Shown: piece after piece, positions 1 to 7,206 of the stretch
Numbering within the stretch: the first letter of the stretch is position 1
Layout of the letters: every line of letters starts with the position of its first letter
Program-made: the position numbers and the translations under genes
Origin: RGIG2206 sp045577615
GTDB taxonomy: Bacteria; Bacillota; Clostridia; Oscillospirales; Acutalibacteraceae
NCBI GenBank assembly: GCA_045577615.1
Contig: JAZNIT010000064.1
Span: 16,727 to 80,726 of the forward strand
Length of the DNA stretch: 64,000 bases
Direction of reading: 5' to 3'
The notes under the pieces: model-generated
What the model saw: only the letters and a program-made list of their open reading frames with translations
What the model was told of the DNA's origin: nothing
Databases searched by the model: none

Positions 1-289
1 GCTTGCTGCTGACCTGCATCATTCTTACATCAGAGCCTTTAACAACCAAAAATGCAGTGGGAGAAATAGTCATACCTGCGCCACCGCCGCCACCAAAAGC
101 AGCTTGTCCGTTTTTAACGGGAAAATCGGAGCCACCTGAAGCAAATCCGTATGAAACCTTTGAAATAGGAATGATAGTAACATCATCGCCTGCAACAATA
201 GGCTTACCGATAATGGTATCAGCGTCGCACATAGCGCGAACCTTATCCATAGTAACATCCAAAATACCTTTGATAGAATTTTCGCTCAT
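1..289 (-). CDS. gerW: Sporulation protein GerW/YtfJ family (3' end outside window)
   Basis: The first 96 residues are visible; the C-terminus runs off the left edge. The protein opens MSENSIKGILDVTMDKVRAM, continues with a stretch like IPISKVSYGFASGGSDF, then a glycine-rich run (AFGGGGGAGM) and SPTAFLVVKG, the pattern of the YtfJ/GerW family. In Bacillus this family is made in the forespore and is linked to spore germination; its biochemical role is not settled. The start has a GGAGGG ribosome site 7 bases upstream. It follows scpB by 17 bases, so scpA-scpB-gerW probably form one transcript, a common clostridial order. Confidence 0.9.
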   Translation of the reverse strand, partial: MSENSIKGILDVTMDKVRAMCDADTIIGKPIVAGDDVTIIPISKVSYGFASGGSDFPVKNGQAAFGGGGGAGMTISPTAFLVVKGSDVRMMQVSSK

Positions 290-306
290 TTTCAAACCCT
301 CCGTAC

Positions 307-906
307 TTATTGTTCAGTTTCAGAATCAGTTAAAACCTCAACCGATTCATCTTTAGATTTAGAAGTGTTATTAGTATCTTCAGCAGATTCACCCTCGCGC
401 TCGGGAAGCGGAGGCAACTGCTGCAAAGACTCTAAAGAAAAACAACGCAAAAAGCGCTCTGTAGTGCCGTAAATCAAAGGTCGACCGGGAAGCTCAAGGC
501 GACCCTTTTCTTCAATCAGATCCTTTTCAACCAAGGATGACATAACGCCTGAACAATCAACGCCTCTCACTTGTTCAACAAATGATTTGGTAACAGGCTG
601 ATTATATGCAACAACCGCTAAAACCTCAAAGGCCGCTTGTGATAAAGGTGTGTTGCGCTGAATTTCAAGCATTTTTCGAATGTTTGCTGCAAACTCAGGC
701 TTTGTAGTCAATTGCCAACTACTATTGATCTTAATAATAGACAATGCACTATCGCGTTGTTCATAATCTTCATTGAGTTTTTCTGCTGCAGCCTCTACTT
801 GCTTGGGTTTGCATTCCAATATCTCGCAAACTCTGTCCGTAGGAAGCGGATTACCCGAAGCAAACAAAAGTGCCTCAAACTCTTTTTTTATTTCATTCTG
901 CGTCAT
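307..906 (-). CDS. scpB: Segregation and condensation protein B
   Basis: ScpB is a dimeric winged-helix kleisin-associated subunit that joins ScpA and SMC in the bacterial condensin needed for chromosome segregation. The 199-residue protein has the usual opening (IKKEFEALLFASGNPLP) and the family's core segment AAFEVLAVVAYNQPVTKSFV with its conserved NQP. An acidic, Ser/Thr-rich tail follows. I chose the ATG at 906 (MTQNEIKK) because GGAGGTG lies 8 bases upstream; an upstream in-frame codon would add 15 residues without a ribosome site. The start overlaps the end of scpA by 14 bases, which suggests translational coupling. Confidence 0.95.
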   Translation of the reverse strand: MTQNEIKKEFEALLFASGNPLPTDRVCEILECKPKQVEAAAEKLNEDYEQRDSALSIIKINSSWQLTTKPEFAANIRKMLEIQRNTPLSQAAFEVLAVVAYNQPVTKSFVEQVRGVDCSGVMSSLVEKDLIEEKGRLELPGRPLIYGTTERFLRCFSLESLQQLPPLPEREGESAEDTNNTSKSKDESVEVLTDSETEQ

Positions 907-1618
907 TTTCAGGCACCTCCGCGCACATTGATATAGACAAATCATTACCATCGCCGTCAGCTTTTACTCGGCGAGTTTTAATAAGTTCAAGAACAGCCAA
1001 AAATGTAGCAACAAGCTCGCTTCGGCTTTCAGCCTTTTCAAACAATGATGAGAACCTTACTTTTATATTATTGCGCAAATTTCTAAGCACATAAACAACT
1101 TTGCTTGATACTGAAACAATCTTTTTAGCAACAAGAGGAGTGAATGTTTCTGCAGGAGGCGGTAATTTTCTCATACCTCGACCGACCGCATTCATATATG
1201 CCACTACCAGCTCGTTAGATTCATGACTTCTGCGATAATTCTTGTTTATCGGCACGTTGGCCTGCTGTCTGACAAATCGGTTAAAGCCCTCCGTCATAGT
1301 TGACAGACGCTGCGCCATCTCCTTGCACACCTTATACTCAAGCAGCTCACCCGAAAGCTCAGCGCGTGGATCGACATCGTCGTCATACTTTGGCAGCAGC
1401 ATAGCTGACTTAATATAAACAAGTCGCGCAGCCATTTCTAAAAATTCACTTGCAACATCCATATTGTTTTCTTTAAACAATTCGATCTGCTGCATATACT
1501 GACTAAGCAATTCGGTTATATTGATGTCATAGATATTCATTTTATTTTTGGATATAAGAGTCAGCAATAAATCCAACGGACCCTCAAAATCCGCCACTTT
1601 ATAGCAGATGCCATCCAT
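893..1618 (-). CDS. scpA: Segregation and condensation protein A (kleisin)
   Basis: ScpA is the kleisin that bridges the SMC heads. The 241-residue protein begins MDGICYKVADFEGPLDLLL, the standard ScpA N-terminus (F-x-GPLDLLL-x-LI), followed by MNIYDINITEL and a helix-rich region ending in a C-terminal winged-helix segment (ELVATFLAVLELIKTRRV). Length and order are typical. A GAGGTA ribosome site precedes the ATG. It is followed directly by scpB with overlap and preceded by an M50 protease gene 25 bases away, so the three are probably cotranscribed. Confidence 0.96.
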   Translation of the reverse strand: MDGICYKVADFEGPLDLLLTLISKNKMNIYDINITELLSQYMQQIELFKENNMDVASEFLEMAARLVYIKSAMLLPKYDDDVDPRAELSGELLEYKVCKEMAQRLSTMTEGFNRFVRQQANVPINKNYRRSHESNELVVAYMNAVGRGMRKLPPPAETFTPLVAKKIVSVSSKVVYVLRNLRNNIKVRFSSLFEKAESRSELVATFLAVLELIKTRRVKADGDGNDLSISMCAEVPENDAE

Positions 1619-1643
1619 AATAAATACCTCAAACTAAATAGAA

Positions 1644-2330
1644 TTAATAAAACAAGCTAAAAGGAAGCGACGCAATCGTGCTCAAAGCATTCATAATACC
1701 CTCAACAGCAAAAGTAAAGGGTTTATCAAGCACACCAACAATTATAGCAGCAAATACAACATAATAAAGTATATTTCCGTAACGCTCCATAAACATAGCA
1801 ACCCGTGAGCCGGTCAAAGACATAAGCACCTTTGAACCGTCAAGAGGAGGTACTGGAATCAAATTAAACACTGCAAGTGAAACGTTAATTACTGCAGCAT
1901 AATACAAAATAAGCATAATAACATTTGCAACATCTGAATAACCGAACAAACCGGTACCGATAAAATTAAATATGAACAGTAACACAAACGACATAAGAAT
2001 GTTGGCTAATGGGCCGGCAAGTGAAACCAACGCAATGTCACGACGGGGTTTAGAAAAATTATAATAATTAACAGGAACAGCCTTAGCATATCCAAAGCCG
2101 ACCAAAAGAATCATTAGTGCTCCCAAATAGTCGATATGTGCCAATGGATTAAGTGTAAGTCTGCCGTAAGATCTGGCTGTCCTGTCACCTAATTTATCGG
2201 CAACAAAAGCATGAGCAAATTCATGAAAAGGTAAACAAACAAAGATAACAATCAATGAAGAAACAATTGAAGAGATTAGGTTTATCCAGCTAAATGAACC
2301 GGCATTTAAAACATCTAACAACACAATCAA
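1644..2330 (-). CDS. Site-2 protease family (M50) membrane metalloprotease
   Basis: An integral membrane zinc protease of the small S2P-type group (YwhC/SpoIVFB-like). The HExxH zinc motif is HEFAH at residues 36-40 inside the first membrane helix. NPLAHIDYLG (61-70) and the third-ligand motif NLIPVPPLDG (156-165) follow. About five or six hydrophobic segments fill the rest of the 228 residues. It lacks PDZ and CBS domains. Substrate is unknown; genes of this type commonly precede scpA in Clostridia. The first codon is TTG; a GTG two codons later has slightly better spacing from GGTGGTG, so the start may shift by two residues. Confidence 0.9.
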   Translation of the reverse strand: MIVLLDVLNAGSFSWINLISSIVSSLIVIFVCLPFHEFAHAFVADKLGDRTARSYGRLTLNPLAHIDYLGALMILLVGFGYAKAVPVNYYNFSKPRRDIALVSLAGPLANILMSFVLLFIFNFIGTGLFGYSDVANVIMLILYYAAVINVSLAVFNLIPVPPLDGSKVLMSLTGSRVAMFMERYGNILYYVVFAAIIVGVLDKPFTFAVEGIMNALSTIASLPFSLFY

Positions 2331-2378
2331 ACACCACCAAAATTATAAAAATGCGCATTATACCTCAATATAAGTATC

Positions 2379-2407
2379 ATTATATAATCTTTATATTAAA
2401 AAAGCAA
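2379..2407 (-). promoter_or_regulatory. Sigma-A-type promoter for the M50-scpA-scpB operon
   Basis: Reading the minus strand, TTGCTT, a 17-base spacer and TATAAT lie about 50 bases upstream of the M50 protease start. The -10 matches consensus perfectly. It sits just after the tRNA-cluster terminator. Confidence 0.6.
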
Positions 2408-2435
2408 GATTTTTATTGTAAAATAAAAGGCAAAC

Positions 2436-2470
2436 ACAAAAAAATAACCCCAAGTCAAATGACTTGGGGT
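2436..2470 (-). terminator. Intrinsic terminator of the tRNA cluster
   Basis: Ten base-pair stem (ACCCCAAGTC / GACTTGGGGT) with AAAT loop at 2447-2470, followed on the minus strand by a T-rich run. It lies one base beyond the 3' end of tRNA-Gly. Confidence 0.9.
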
Positions 2471-2471
2471 T

Positions 2472-2547
2472 TGGAGCGGATTACGAGGCTCGAACTCGCT
2501 ACCTCCACCTTGGCAAGGTGGCGCTCTACCAGATGAGCTAAATCCGC
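2472..2547 (-). tRNA. tRNA-Gly (GCC)
   Basis: 76 bases with a complete cloverleaf. The anticodon arm is CACCTTGCCAAGGTG with anticodon GCC; the T arm carries GTTCGAG and the 3' CCA is encoded. Last gene of a four-tRNA transcript. Confidence 0.97.
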
Positions 2548-2552
2548 AGATA

Positions 2553-2628
<76 letters not shown>

Positions 2629-2631
2629 AAG

Positions 2632-2708
2632 TGGCGACCTGGATGGGGCTCGAACCCACGACCTCTAGCGTGACAGGCTAGCGTTCTAACCAGCTGAACT
2701 ACCAGGCC
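2632..2708 (-). tRNA. tRNA-Asp (GTC)
   Basis: 77 bases. Acceptor GGCCTGG pairs with CCAGGTC; the anticodon arm CTAGC-CTGTCAC-GCTAG gives anticodon GTC; discriminator G, as usual for tRNA-Asp, and encoded CCA. Confidence 0.97.
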
Positions 2709-2713
2709 ACTAA

Positions 2714-2789
2714 TGGTGGGAACAACAGGGCTCGAACCTGTGACCCTCTGCTTGTAAGGCAGATGCTCTCCCAGCTGAGCTATGCTCCC
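2714..2789 (-). tRNA. tRNA-Val (TAC)
   Basis: 76 bases. Acceptor GGGAGCA pairs with TGTTCCC; the anticodon arm TCTGC-CTTACAA-GCAGA gives anticodon TAC; discriminator A and encoded CCA. First gene of the cluster. Confidence 0.97.
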
Positions 2790-2842
2790 ATCTCTGGTAA
2801 AGCCGCGTCGTGAAAATCAGTTACTCACTGGCGACAAATGGT

Positions 2843-2871
2843 ATATTACTACATCCCGATTGAAATGTCAA
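2843..2871 (-). promoter_or_regulatory. Strong sigma-A promoter for the tRNA cluster
   Basis: On the minus strand TTGACA, a 17-base spacer and TAATAT lie about 54 bases upstream of tRNA-Val. The -35 is perfect, as expected for stable RNA genes. Confidence 0.8.
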
Positions 2872-2880
2872 TACCTTTTT

Positions 2881-3765
2881 TTAAATTTTTTTAATTTTTT
2901 TATCAATTAGTTTTTTTACCTCATCAGATGTGAATTTATAGGTTGTATTACAGAAGTGACAACACACCTCTGTTACCTCTTGTTCACGAGCAATTTTTTC
3001 CAACTCATCAACCGACAAAGATGAAATAACTCGTTCTGTTCTTTCTCTTGAACAGTCGCACTTATACTCGGCTGTAGATTCGTCAAGCAACTCAACCTCA
3101 AACTCACTAAGTGCATCTTTAACTATTTCTTCAAGTGTCATACCCTTATCCATAAGAACAGTTATAGGGTGAACACCTTGAATACTTTTTTCAACCTTGG
3201 TTATAATCTCGTCGTCAGCGGTGGGCAACAATTGAATAATATAACCACCGGCAACCTTAACCGTAAGGTCGGGATTAACCAACACGCCCAAAGCACAAAC
3301 AGTCGGTATCTGCTCACTTGTTGCAAAATATGATGTAATATCCTCGGCTATCTCGCCTGAAACCAGAGGAACAACACCAATATAAGGCTCTTTCATGCCT
3401 ACATCTTTAACAACGCTGAGCTCACCTCTGCCAATAGCACCGCCAACATCAAGCTTGCCGTTAGGCTTCAAAGGAATCTCAACTACAGGTTCATATGGGC
3501 AGCATTTAACATTGCCATTGGCATCACCAACAGCACTTATCATACGGGCAGGCCCGTCACCGCTGATACGCAATGTAACGCTGCCGTTTTCACTTTTAAG
3601 AGCGCTACCCATCATTGCTGCTGCAGTGAGCATACGACCCATAGCGGCAGTAATAACCGCACTGGTGCAATGTATGCCTTCAGCCTTGCTTACAATATCG
3701 GTTGAATCGATAGCCATTGCAGTAACGCAGCCATCGGTGGTTATGCATCTGATAATTCTTCCCAT
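2881..3765 (-). CDS. hslO: Hsp33 redox-regulated chaperone
   Basis: Hsp33 is a cytoplasmic holdase that binds unfolding proteins after oxidation releases its zinc. The 294-residue protein has the N-terminal core (IIRCITTDGCVTAMAIDSTD, then ISGDGPARMISA) and the four-cysteine zinc switch at the C-terminus: CDC at about 236-238 and a CxxC at about 269-272 within VCCHFC. Both motifs are intact, so redox sensing should be retained. Its ATG shares one base with the stop codon (TAATG) of the upstream methyltransferase, so the two are coupled. Confidence 0.97.
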   Translation of the reverse strand: MGRIIRCITTDGCVTAMAIDSTDIVSKAEGIHCTSAVITAAMGRMLTAAAMMGSALKSENGSVTLRISGDGPARMISAVGDANGNVKCCPYEPVVEIPLKPNGKLDVGGAIGRGELSVVKDVGMKEPYIGVVPLVSGEIAEDITSYFATSEQIPTVCALGVLVNPDLTVKVAGGYIIQLLPTADDEIITKVEKSIQGVHPITVLMDKGMTLEEIVKDALSEFEVELLDESTAEYKCDCSRERTERVISSLSVDELEKIAREQEVTEVCCHFCNTTYKFTSDEVKKLIDKKIKKI

Positions 3766-4499
3766 TACATTTTCCTCATAACAAATATTTTTCTTTCACA
3801 ATCATCAGTAGGCTTTTTACGGCTTAAATCTGCAAACACAGCTTCTGTCTTTAAACCGGCTTTCTTGCCAAAATCAATCAATTGTTCATCGGTATAGAAG
3901 CGCTCAGAAAATTCTTCGCTGCTTCTAATATACCTGTCCCCTTCTTTATAAAAGAAATCAAGGGATATATCAGTATACGGATCATCAAAGTTATTTTGCC
4001 AAACGCAATAAACCTCGTCATCGTCTATAACAAAGTTATTGTCAGCCAAAACACACTTGTGTTTATATTCAGTATTTACATCAAAAATGAACAAACAATC
4101 TTTTTCTAAAAACAAACCGACCTTATTAAAGGCCTCTTGCAGTTCATCCTCGTCAATAATATGGTTAATGCTATCAAGGGTACAAACAGCACCCTGAACG
4201 GTACCATACAAATCCAATTCTTGAGCAGATTGGCACAGGCAGAGCAAACTTACACCCATATGCTTTGCTTTATTAGAAGCAATGTTGAGCATATTCTCGG
4301 ATGCATCGACTGCAATAACATCACAACCGCCCTTTGCTAATTCCAAAGACAAAGAACCGGTACCGCAGCACACATCAAGCAATATTTCAGGCTTTTTGTC
4401 ATACTCACAAAAAAGCCCGAGCAGATAGTCTGCGCGGGCGGAGTAATCACAGTCAGACATAAGGCGGTCATAAAAAGCCGCAAATACATCATATGACAT
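3765..4499 (-). CDS. Class I SAM-dependent methyltransferase
   Basis: A 244-residue cytosolic methyltransferase of the UbiE/YjjT-like type. It begins YDVFAAFYDRLM and carries SAM motif I as LLDVCCGTGSLSLELA (about residues 40-55) and the acidic motif II (VIAVDASENML). The region CTLDSINHI is typical of this family. The substrate cannot be read from sequence. It lies between yerC (2 bases) and hslO (one-base overlap), which indicates a yerC-methyltransferase-hslO operon. A ribosome site AAGGGGAAG precedes the ATG. Confidence 0.88.
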   Translation of the reverse strand: MSYDVFAAFYDRLMSDCDYSARADYLLGLFCEYDKKPEILLDVCCGTGSLSLELAKGGCDVIAVDASENMLNIASNKAKHMGVSLLCLCQSAQELDLYGTVQGAVCTLDSINHIIDEDELQEAFNKVGLFLEKDCLFIFDVNTEYKHKCVLADNNFVIDDDEVYCVWQNNFDDPYTDISLDFFYKEGDRYIRSSEEFSERFYTDEQLIDFGKKAGLKTEAVFADLSRKKPTDDCERKIFVMRKM

Positions 4500-4501
4500 A
4501 A

Positions 4502-4795
4502 TTACTTGTCTTCCCCTTTGATTCTTGAGAAAACTACAGAATAACCATCAGCGCCATCGTTGATAGAACGATTAACGCGGCTAATAGTAGCAGTGCTTGC
4601 ACCTGTCTTTTCTACAATTTCACTGTAAACCTTACCTTCGGTAAGCATTTTTGCAACAACATAGCGTTGTGCCATTGATTTGATTTCTCGAATTGTGCAA
4701 AGGTCCTTCAAAAAATTATAGCATTCATCTGCAGTTTCGAGGGTAATCATACCTTCGAGCATACTATTAACAAACTCATCTCGTTTGATTGCCAC
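4502..4795 (-). CDS. yerC: YerC/YecD-type TrpR-like DNA-binding protein
   Basis: A helix-turn-helix protein of the TrpR/YerC-YecD family (97 residues from the chosen start). The recognition region TEGKVYSEIVEKTGASTATI with SRVNRSI after it is the family hallmark. Target genes are unknown in most species. I chose the GTG at 4795 (reads AIKRDEFVNS) because it lies 8 bases from GAGGAG; the GTG three codons earlier would abut the ribosome site. An IS element sits just upstream of its promoter. Confidence 0.9.
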   Translation of the reverse strand: MAIKRDEFVNSMLEGMITLETADECYNFLKDLCTIREIKSMAQRYVVAKMLTEGKVYSEIVEKTGASTATISRVNRSINDGADGYSVVFSRIKGEDK

Positions 4796-4825
4796 ACTCA
4801 ACACTCCTCAATAAAAGTCTTTAAC

Positions 4826-4854
4826 ATTTTAACACATTAAATTCTAAAAGTCAA
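4826..4854 (-). promoter_or_regulatory. Sigma-A promoter for the yerC operon
   Basis: On the minus strand TTGACT, a 17-base spacer and TAAAAT. The -35 box ends 4 bases before the left direct repeat of the IS, so the element landed immediately upstream of an intact promoter. Confidence 0.75.
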
Positions 4855-4858
4855 TATA

Positions 4859-4883
4859 GGCAATCGTTATGAATTAAACAATA
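4859..4883. repeat. Left 25-bp direct repeat flanking the IS (target duplication)
   Basis: GGCAATCGTTATGAATT followed by AAACAATA, identical to 5968-5992. It abuts the left IS end exactly. 25 bp is long for a target duplication in the IS481 family. Confidence 0.9.
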
Positions 4884-4929
4884 TGTAGGTTTACAATAGA
4901 TGTGTTACAGTTGGGAATAAAAAATAAGT

Positions 4930-4999
4930 GACGAATGGAAAATCCTGTGTTACAGTTAAGTTGCTGAGACAAAACAGACAGGAGGATTAACCATTCGTC
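4930..4999 (+). promoter_or_regulatory. Inverted repeat in the transposase leader that masks the ribosome site
   Basis: The arm at 4930-4947 (GACGAATGGAAAATCCTG) pairs with 4979-4999, which contains the ribosome site AGGAGG and runs up to the ATG at 5000. A transcript entering from outside the element would fold the ribosome site into a stem of about 17 bp. Comparable leader hairpins limit transposase translation in other IS families. Confidence 0.7.
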
Positions 5000-5938
5000 A
5001 TGAAAACTGTAACACAAACAATGCTGTATCGTCAAGCAATAATTAAATATTCTTTAAAATATGGAGTAACAAAAGCAGCAATTAGATACAAAACCAACCG
5101 CCAATACATCTACCGTTGGCGAAATAGATACGACGGAACCTTGCAATCATTAGCAGATAAGTCACACAGACCACATCATCATCCTAACGAGCATACACCT
5201 GAAGAATTAAAACTAATAGCAGATATGCGGAAACGCAATATGAATGCTGGATTAGTAGTGTTTTGGGTAAAACTCCGTCAAAGAGGATATACACGCTCCG
5301 TAACGGGATTATACCGCCTTTTACGCAGGCAGGGACAAATGGCGGTAAAACCACCTAATCCGAAATATATACCTAAACCATACGAGCAGATGCAATATCC
5401 GGGACAAAGAGTGCAAATAGATGTGAAATTTGTGCCCGAATCTTGTATAGTGGGCGAAGCAAAAGGACAAAAGTTTTACCAATACACCGCTATTGATGAG
5501 TACTCAAGATTTCGCTATTTAGAGGCATTTGAGGAGCATAGTTCATATTCATCAGCACAGTTTTTAAAGCATTTAATAGAGAAATTTCCGTTTAGGATAG
5601 AGTGTGTTCAAACAGACAATGGTATGGAATTTACAAAGCAATTAGGCAACACCCAAAAGCCGACGCCCACACTGTTCGAGCGTACGCTCGAACAGTGTGG
5701 CATAAGACATAAGCTTATTGCTCCGTACACACCCAGACACAACGGAAAGGTTGAGCGTTCTCATCGTAAAGATAACGAATATTTTTATGCGACACATTCT
5801 TTTTATTCATTCGAAGATTTTAAAAAGCAACTTTCTGTTCACAACAGAAGATACAATAATTTTCCTATGCGTCCTCTTAATTGGAAATCTCCTGCCGATT
5901 ACATCAAGGCTTTTATCTCTAACGGCGAAGTTTTCTAA
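5000..5938 (+). CDS. IS481-family DDE transposase
   Basis: 312 residues. An N-terminal helix-turn-helix (about residues 5-50, VTKAAIRYKTNRQYIYRWRN) recognises the ends. A catalytic RNase H-fold domain follows with the DDE residues in QIDVKF, QTDNGMEF and RHNGKVERSH. The last 50 residues (NRRYNNFPMRPLNWKSPADY) match the family's C-terminal tail. The gene fills the element and uses an AGGAGG ribosome site 13 bases upstream, which is masked by the leader inverted repeat. No frameshift or stop is seen. A perfect 34-bp palindrome lies inside the gene at 5667-5700. Confidence 0.94.
   Translation: MKTVTQTMLYRQAIIKYSLKYGVTKAAIRYKTNRQYIYRWRNRYDGTLQSLADKSHRPHHHPNEHTPEELKLIADMRKRNMNAGLVVFWVKLRQRGYTRSVTGLYRLLRRQGQMAVKPPNPKYIPKPYEQMQYPGQRVQIDVKFVPESCIVGEAKGQKFYQYTAIDEYSRFRYLEAFEEHSSYSSAQFLKHLIEKFPFRIECVQTDNGMEFTKQLGNTQKPTPTLFERTLEQCGIRHKLIAPYTPRHNGKVERSHRKDNEYFYATHSFYSFEDFKKQLSVHNRRYNNFPMRPLNWKSPADYIKAFISNGEVF
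5667..5700. repeat. Perfect 34-bp palindrome inside the transposase gene
   Basis: CCACACTGTTCGAGCG, a central TA, then its exact complement. It encodes LFERTLEQ between the second Asp and the Glu of the active site, in register with what the family normally has there, so it is not an insertion. Confidence 0.9.
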
Positions 5939-5967
5939 TTTTGTAACACATCATTGACAAACCTACA

Positions 5968-5992
5968 GGCAATCGTTATGAATTAAACAATA
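5968..5992. repeat. Right 25-bp direct repeat flanking the IS
   Basis: Identical to 4859-4883 and directly abuts the right inverted repeat. Removing the IS and one copy rejoins a continuous intergenic sequence. Confidence 0.9.
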
Positions 5993-6018
5993 AAATCAGG
6001 AAAAAATAATCCCAAGGA

Positions 6019-6195
6019 GTGATAAATATAAATAGTAAAATAATATGGTACAGTTTACGGCTTCCACTCAAATTATCGGCCATTAAACGATCGTTATTTA
6101 AAACCGTTATTCTTTATTTAGGTACAGTTTCTATTATACTTGCTGCACTTTTAACACTTAAACGATTATTACTAATAACTGTTAACAAATTATAA
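6019..6195 (+). CDS. Possible small membrane protein (58 aa, GTG start)
   Basis: An open frame of 58 codons read from a GTG. It encodes a basic stretch (RLPLKLSAIKRSLFK), one membrane helix (TVILYLGTVSIILAALLTL) and another basic or hydrophobic tail. The charge pattern looks like a real single-pass protein. Against it, AAGGA abuts the GTG with no spacing and no alternative ATG exists. It lies between the IS and a larger membrane protein gene. No family recognised; it could also be a remnant of a longer gene. Confidence 0.35.
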   Translation: MININSKIIWYSLRLPLKLSAIKRSLFKTVILYLGTVSIILAALLTLKRLLLITVNKL

Positions 6196-6252
6196 AGACA
6201 AAATGCACAACTCTGTTTAATTTATTTTGTTACTAAAATATGCAACCAGGTC

Positions 6253-6281
6253 TTGACATTGCAACTCGAAAATTGTAAACT
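6253..6281 (+). promoter_or_regulatory. Sigma-A promoter for the 272-aa membrane protein
   Basis: TTGACA, a 17-base spacer and TAAACT, about 57 bases upstream of the ATG at 6339. Confidence 0.65.
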
Positions 6282-6338
6282 ATTGTTAGGTATATATGTA
6301 ACATTATACTAATACATTTTTTGCGAGGTATCTTTCCA

Positions 6339-7157
6339 ATGAACATTTTCCAATGTGAAGAAAACATAGCTGTTGCCGCAATCGTTGGCGCGCTGACCGC
6401 TATCATTCCTATCGCCCTGATAGTAATCACCAAATTTTTAAAAATTAAATCCACTAACTTATTGTATATAGCTACCGCTGCTTCATTGCTTTGCACAGTA
6501 GTTGCTACCCTGTTCAGCTACCACATCATCGTCGTTGTCGGTTATATAGTATCTCTGCTCTGCTCAGGATATATGATTGTCAACACCTGCAGCCAGGTAC
6601 ATACAAATACAATCTACAAACTTGGCCCCGTGCATCTTTTTGCAAAGGTTATCATACCGCTTACAATCTTCTTCCAATTCTTCCGCCCCATATTTGTATA
6701 TTGCAAGAACGAGGCTCAACTCCCCTACTACAAAAATCTTGCAGGTCTCGGTCTTAAATGCTACAACGCACAACCTCGCAAATGGGGCGGTCCCCTCATC
6801 AACGCAGAAGGTATCGCTGCTTATGATGTAAATTGGGAAGGCGCTAACATTATGACCGTTATCACGCTTTTGCTTTTCTTAGTAGTTTTGGTTATGCAAG
6901 CACTTTTGATCTGGCGTCAATTCAAAGACCCCGATAACGCTCGCGATTGGGCTGATATCGGTCTTATTGTAACCTGCATCGGTACCATTTTTGTATATGG
7001 TATGTTCACTTCAAACAACCTTGGAATTGCAGATATAAAGTACGTTGACAATATGACCCTTACCATTCCCATCATCGTAATTCTCGGTGCTCTTAACAGA
7101 GTTCTCTATTTTGAAAAAGTTGAAAAGTTCTTGGATAAGTTTTTCGCTAACAAATAA
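6339..7157 (+). CDS. Unknown polytopic membrane protein (272 aa)
   Basis: I do not recognise the family. The protein has about seven hydrophobic segments (near residues 8-31, 41-60, 62-82, 100-121, 171-193, 207-225 and 238-256). A roughly 45-residue polar loop after the fourth holds several aromatic residues, two cysteines and QPRKWGGPLINAEG. A short basic C-terminus follows. No catalytic motif is evident. The ATG at 6339 is preceded by GAGGT about 10 bases away; a TTG 18 bases earlier is in frame but has no ribosome site. It is monocistronic, with its own promoter and a strong terminator. Codon use is richer in C-ending codons than its neighbours, which may indicate high expression or transfer. 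Confidence 0.8.
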   Translation: MNIFQCEENIAVAAIVGALTAIIPIALIVITKFLKIKSTNLLYIATAASLLCTVVATLFSYHIIVVVGYIVSLLCSGYMIVNTCSQVHTNTIYKLGPVHLFAKVIIPLTIFFQFFRPIFVYCKNEAQLPYYKNLAGLGLKCYNAQPRKWGGPLINAEGIAAYDVNWEGANIMTVITLLLFLVVLVMQALLIWRQFKDPDNARDWADIGLIVTCIGTIFVYGMFTSNNLGIADIKYVDNMTLTIPIIVILGALNRVLYFEKVEKFLDKFFANK

Positions 7158-7162
7158 TATAG

Positions 7163-7206
7163 TATAAAATTAAATCCCCCTCAATTGAGGGGGATTTAAT
7201 TTTATA
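7163..7206. terminator. Bidirectional intrinsic terminator
   Basis: A 44-base perfect palindrome: AAATCCCCCTC / GAGGGGGATTT core with AATT loop and A/T-rich flanks on both sides. It serves the plus-strand membrane protein and the minus-strand fumarase-like gene, whose stop codon lies within it. Confidence 0.93.

Larger units (their letters stand above)
4884..5967 (+). mobile_element. Complete IS481-like insertion sequence (1,084 bp)
   Basis: The element is bounded by 26-bp imperfect inverted repeats: left 4884-4909 begins TGTAGGTTT and ends ATGTGTTACA; right 5942-5967 is its inverted partner, with mismatches only in the middle. Ends are 5'-TGT...ACA-3'. One open transposase gene fills it and 25-bp direct repeats flank it. 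The reading frame, ends and duplication are all intact, so it may be active or recently inserted. A second copy of the end motif TGTGTTACAGTT lies at about 4947-4958, which may be a subterminal transposase-binding site. Confidence 0.93.

Noticed and set aside
2294..2536. Plus-strand frame of 80 codons over the tRNA-Gly region
   Set aside because: It runs antisense through a tRNA and terminator and has no ribosome site.
5667..5700. Palindrome as an intrinsic terminator in the IS
   Set aside because: No T run follows on either strand and it lies in the middle of an intact catalytic domain.
4859..5992. dif-like Xer site next to the IS
   Set aside because: The direct repeat contains TTATGAATTAAAC, slightly like a Xer half-site, but the second half and the core spacing do not match.
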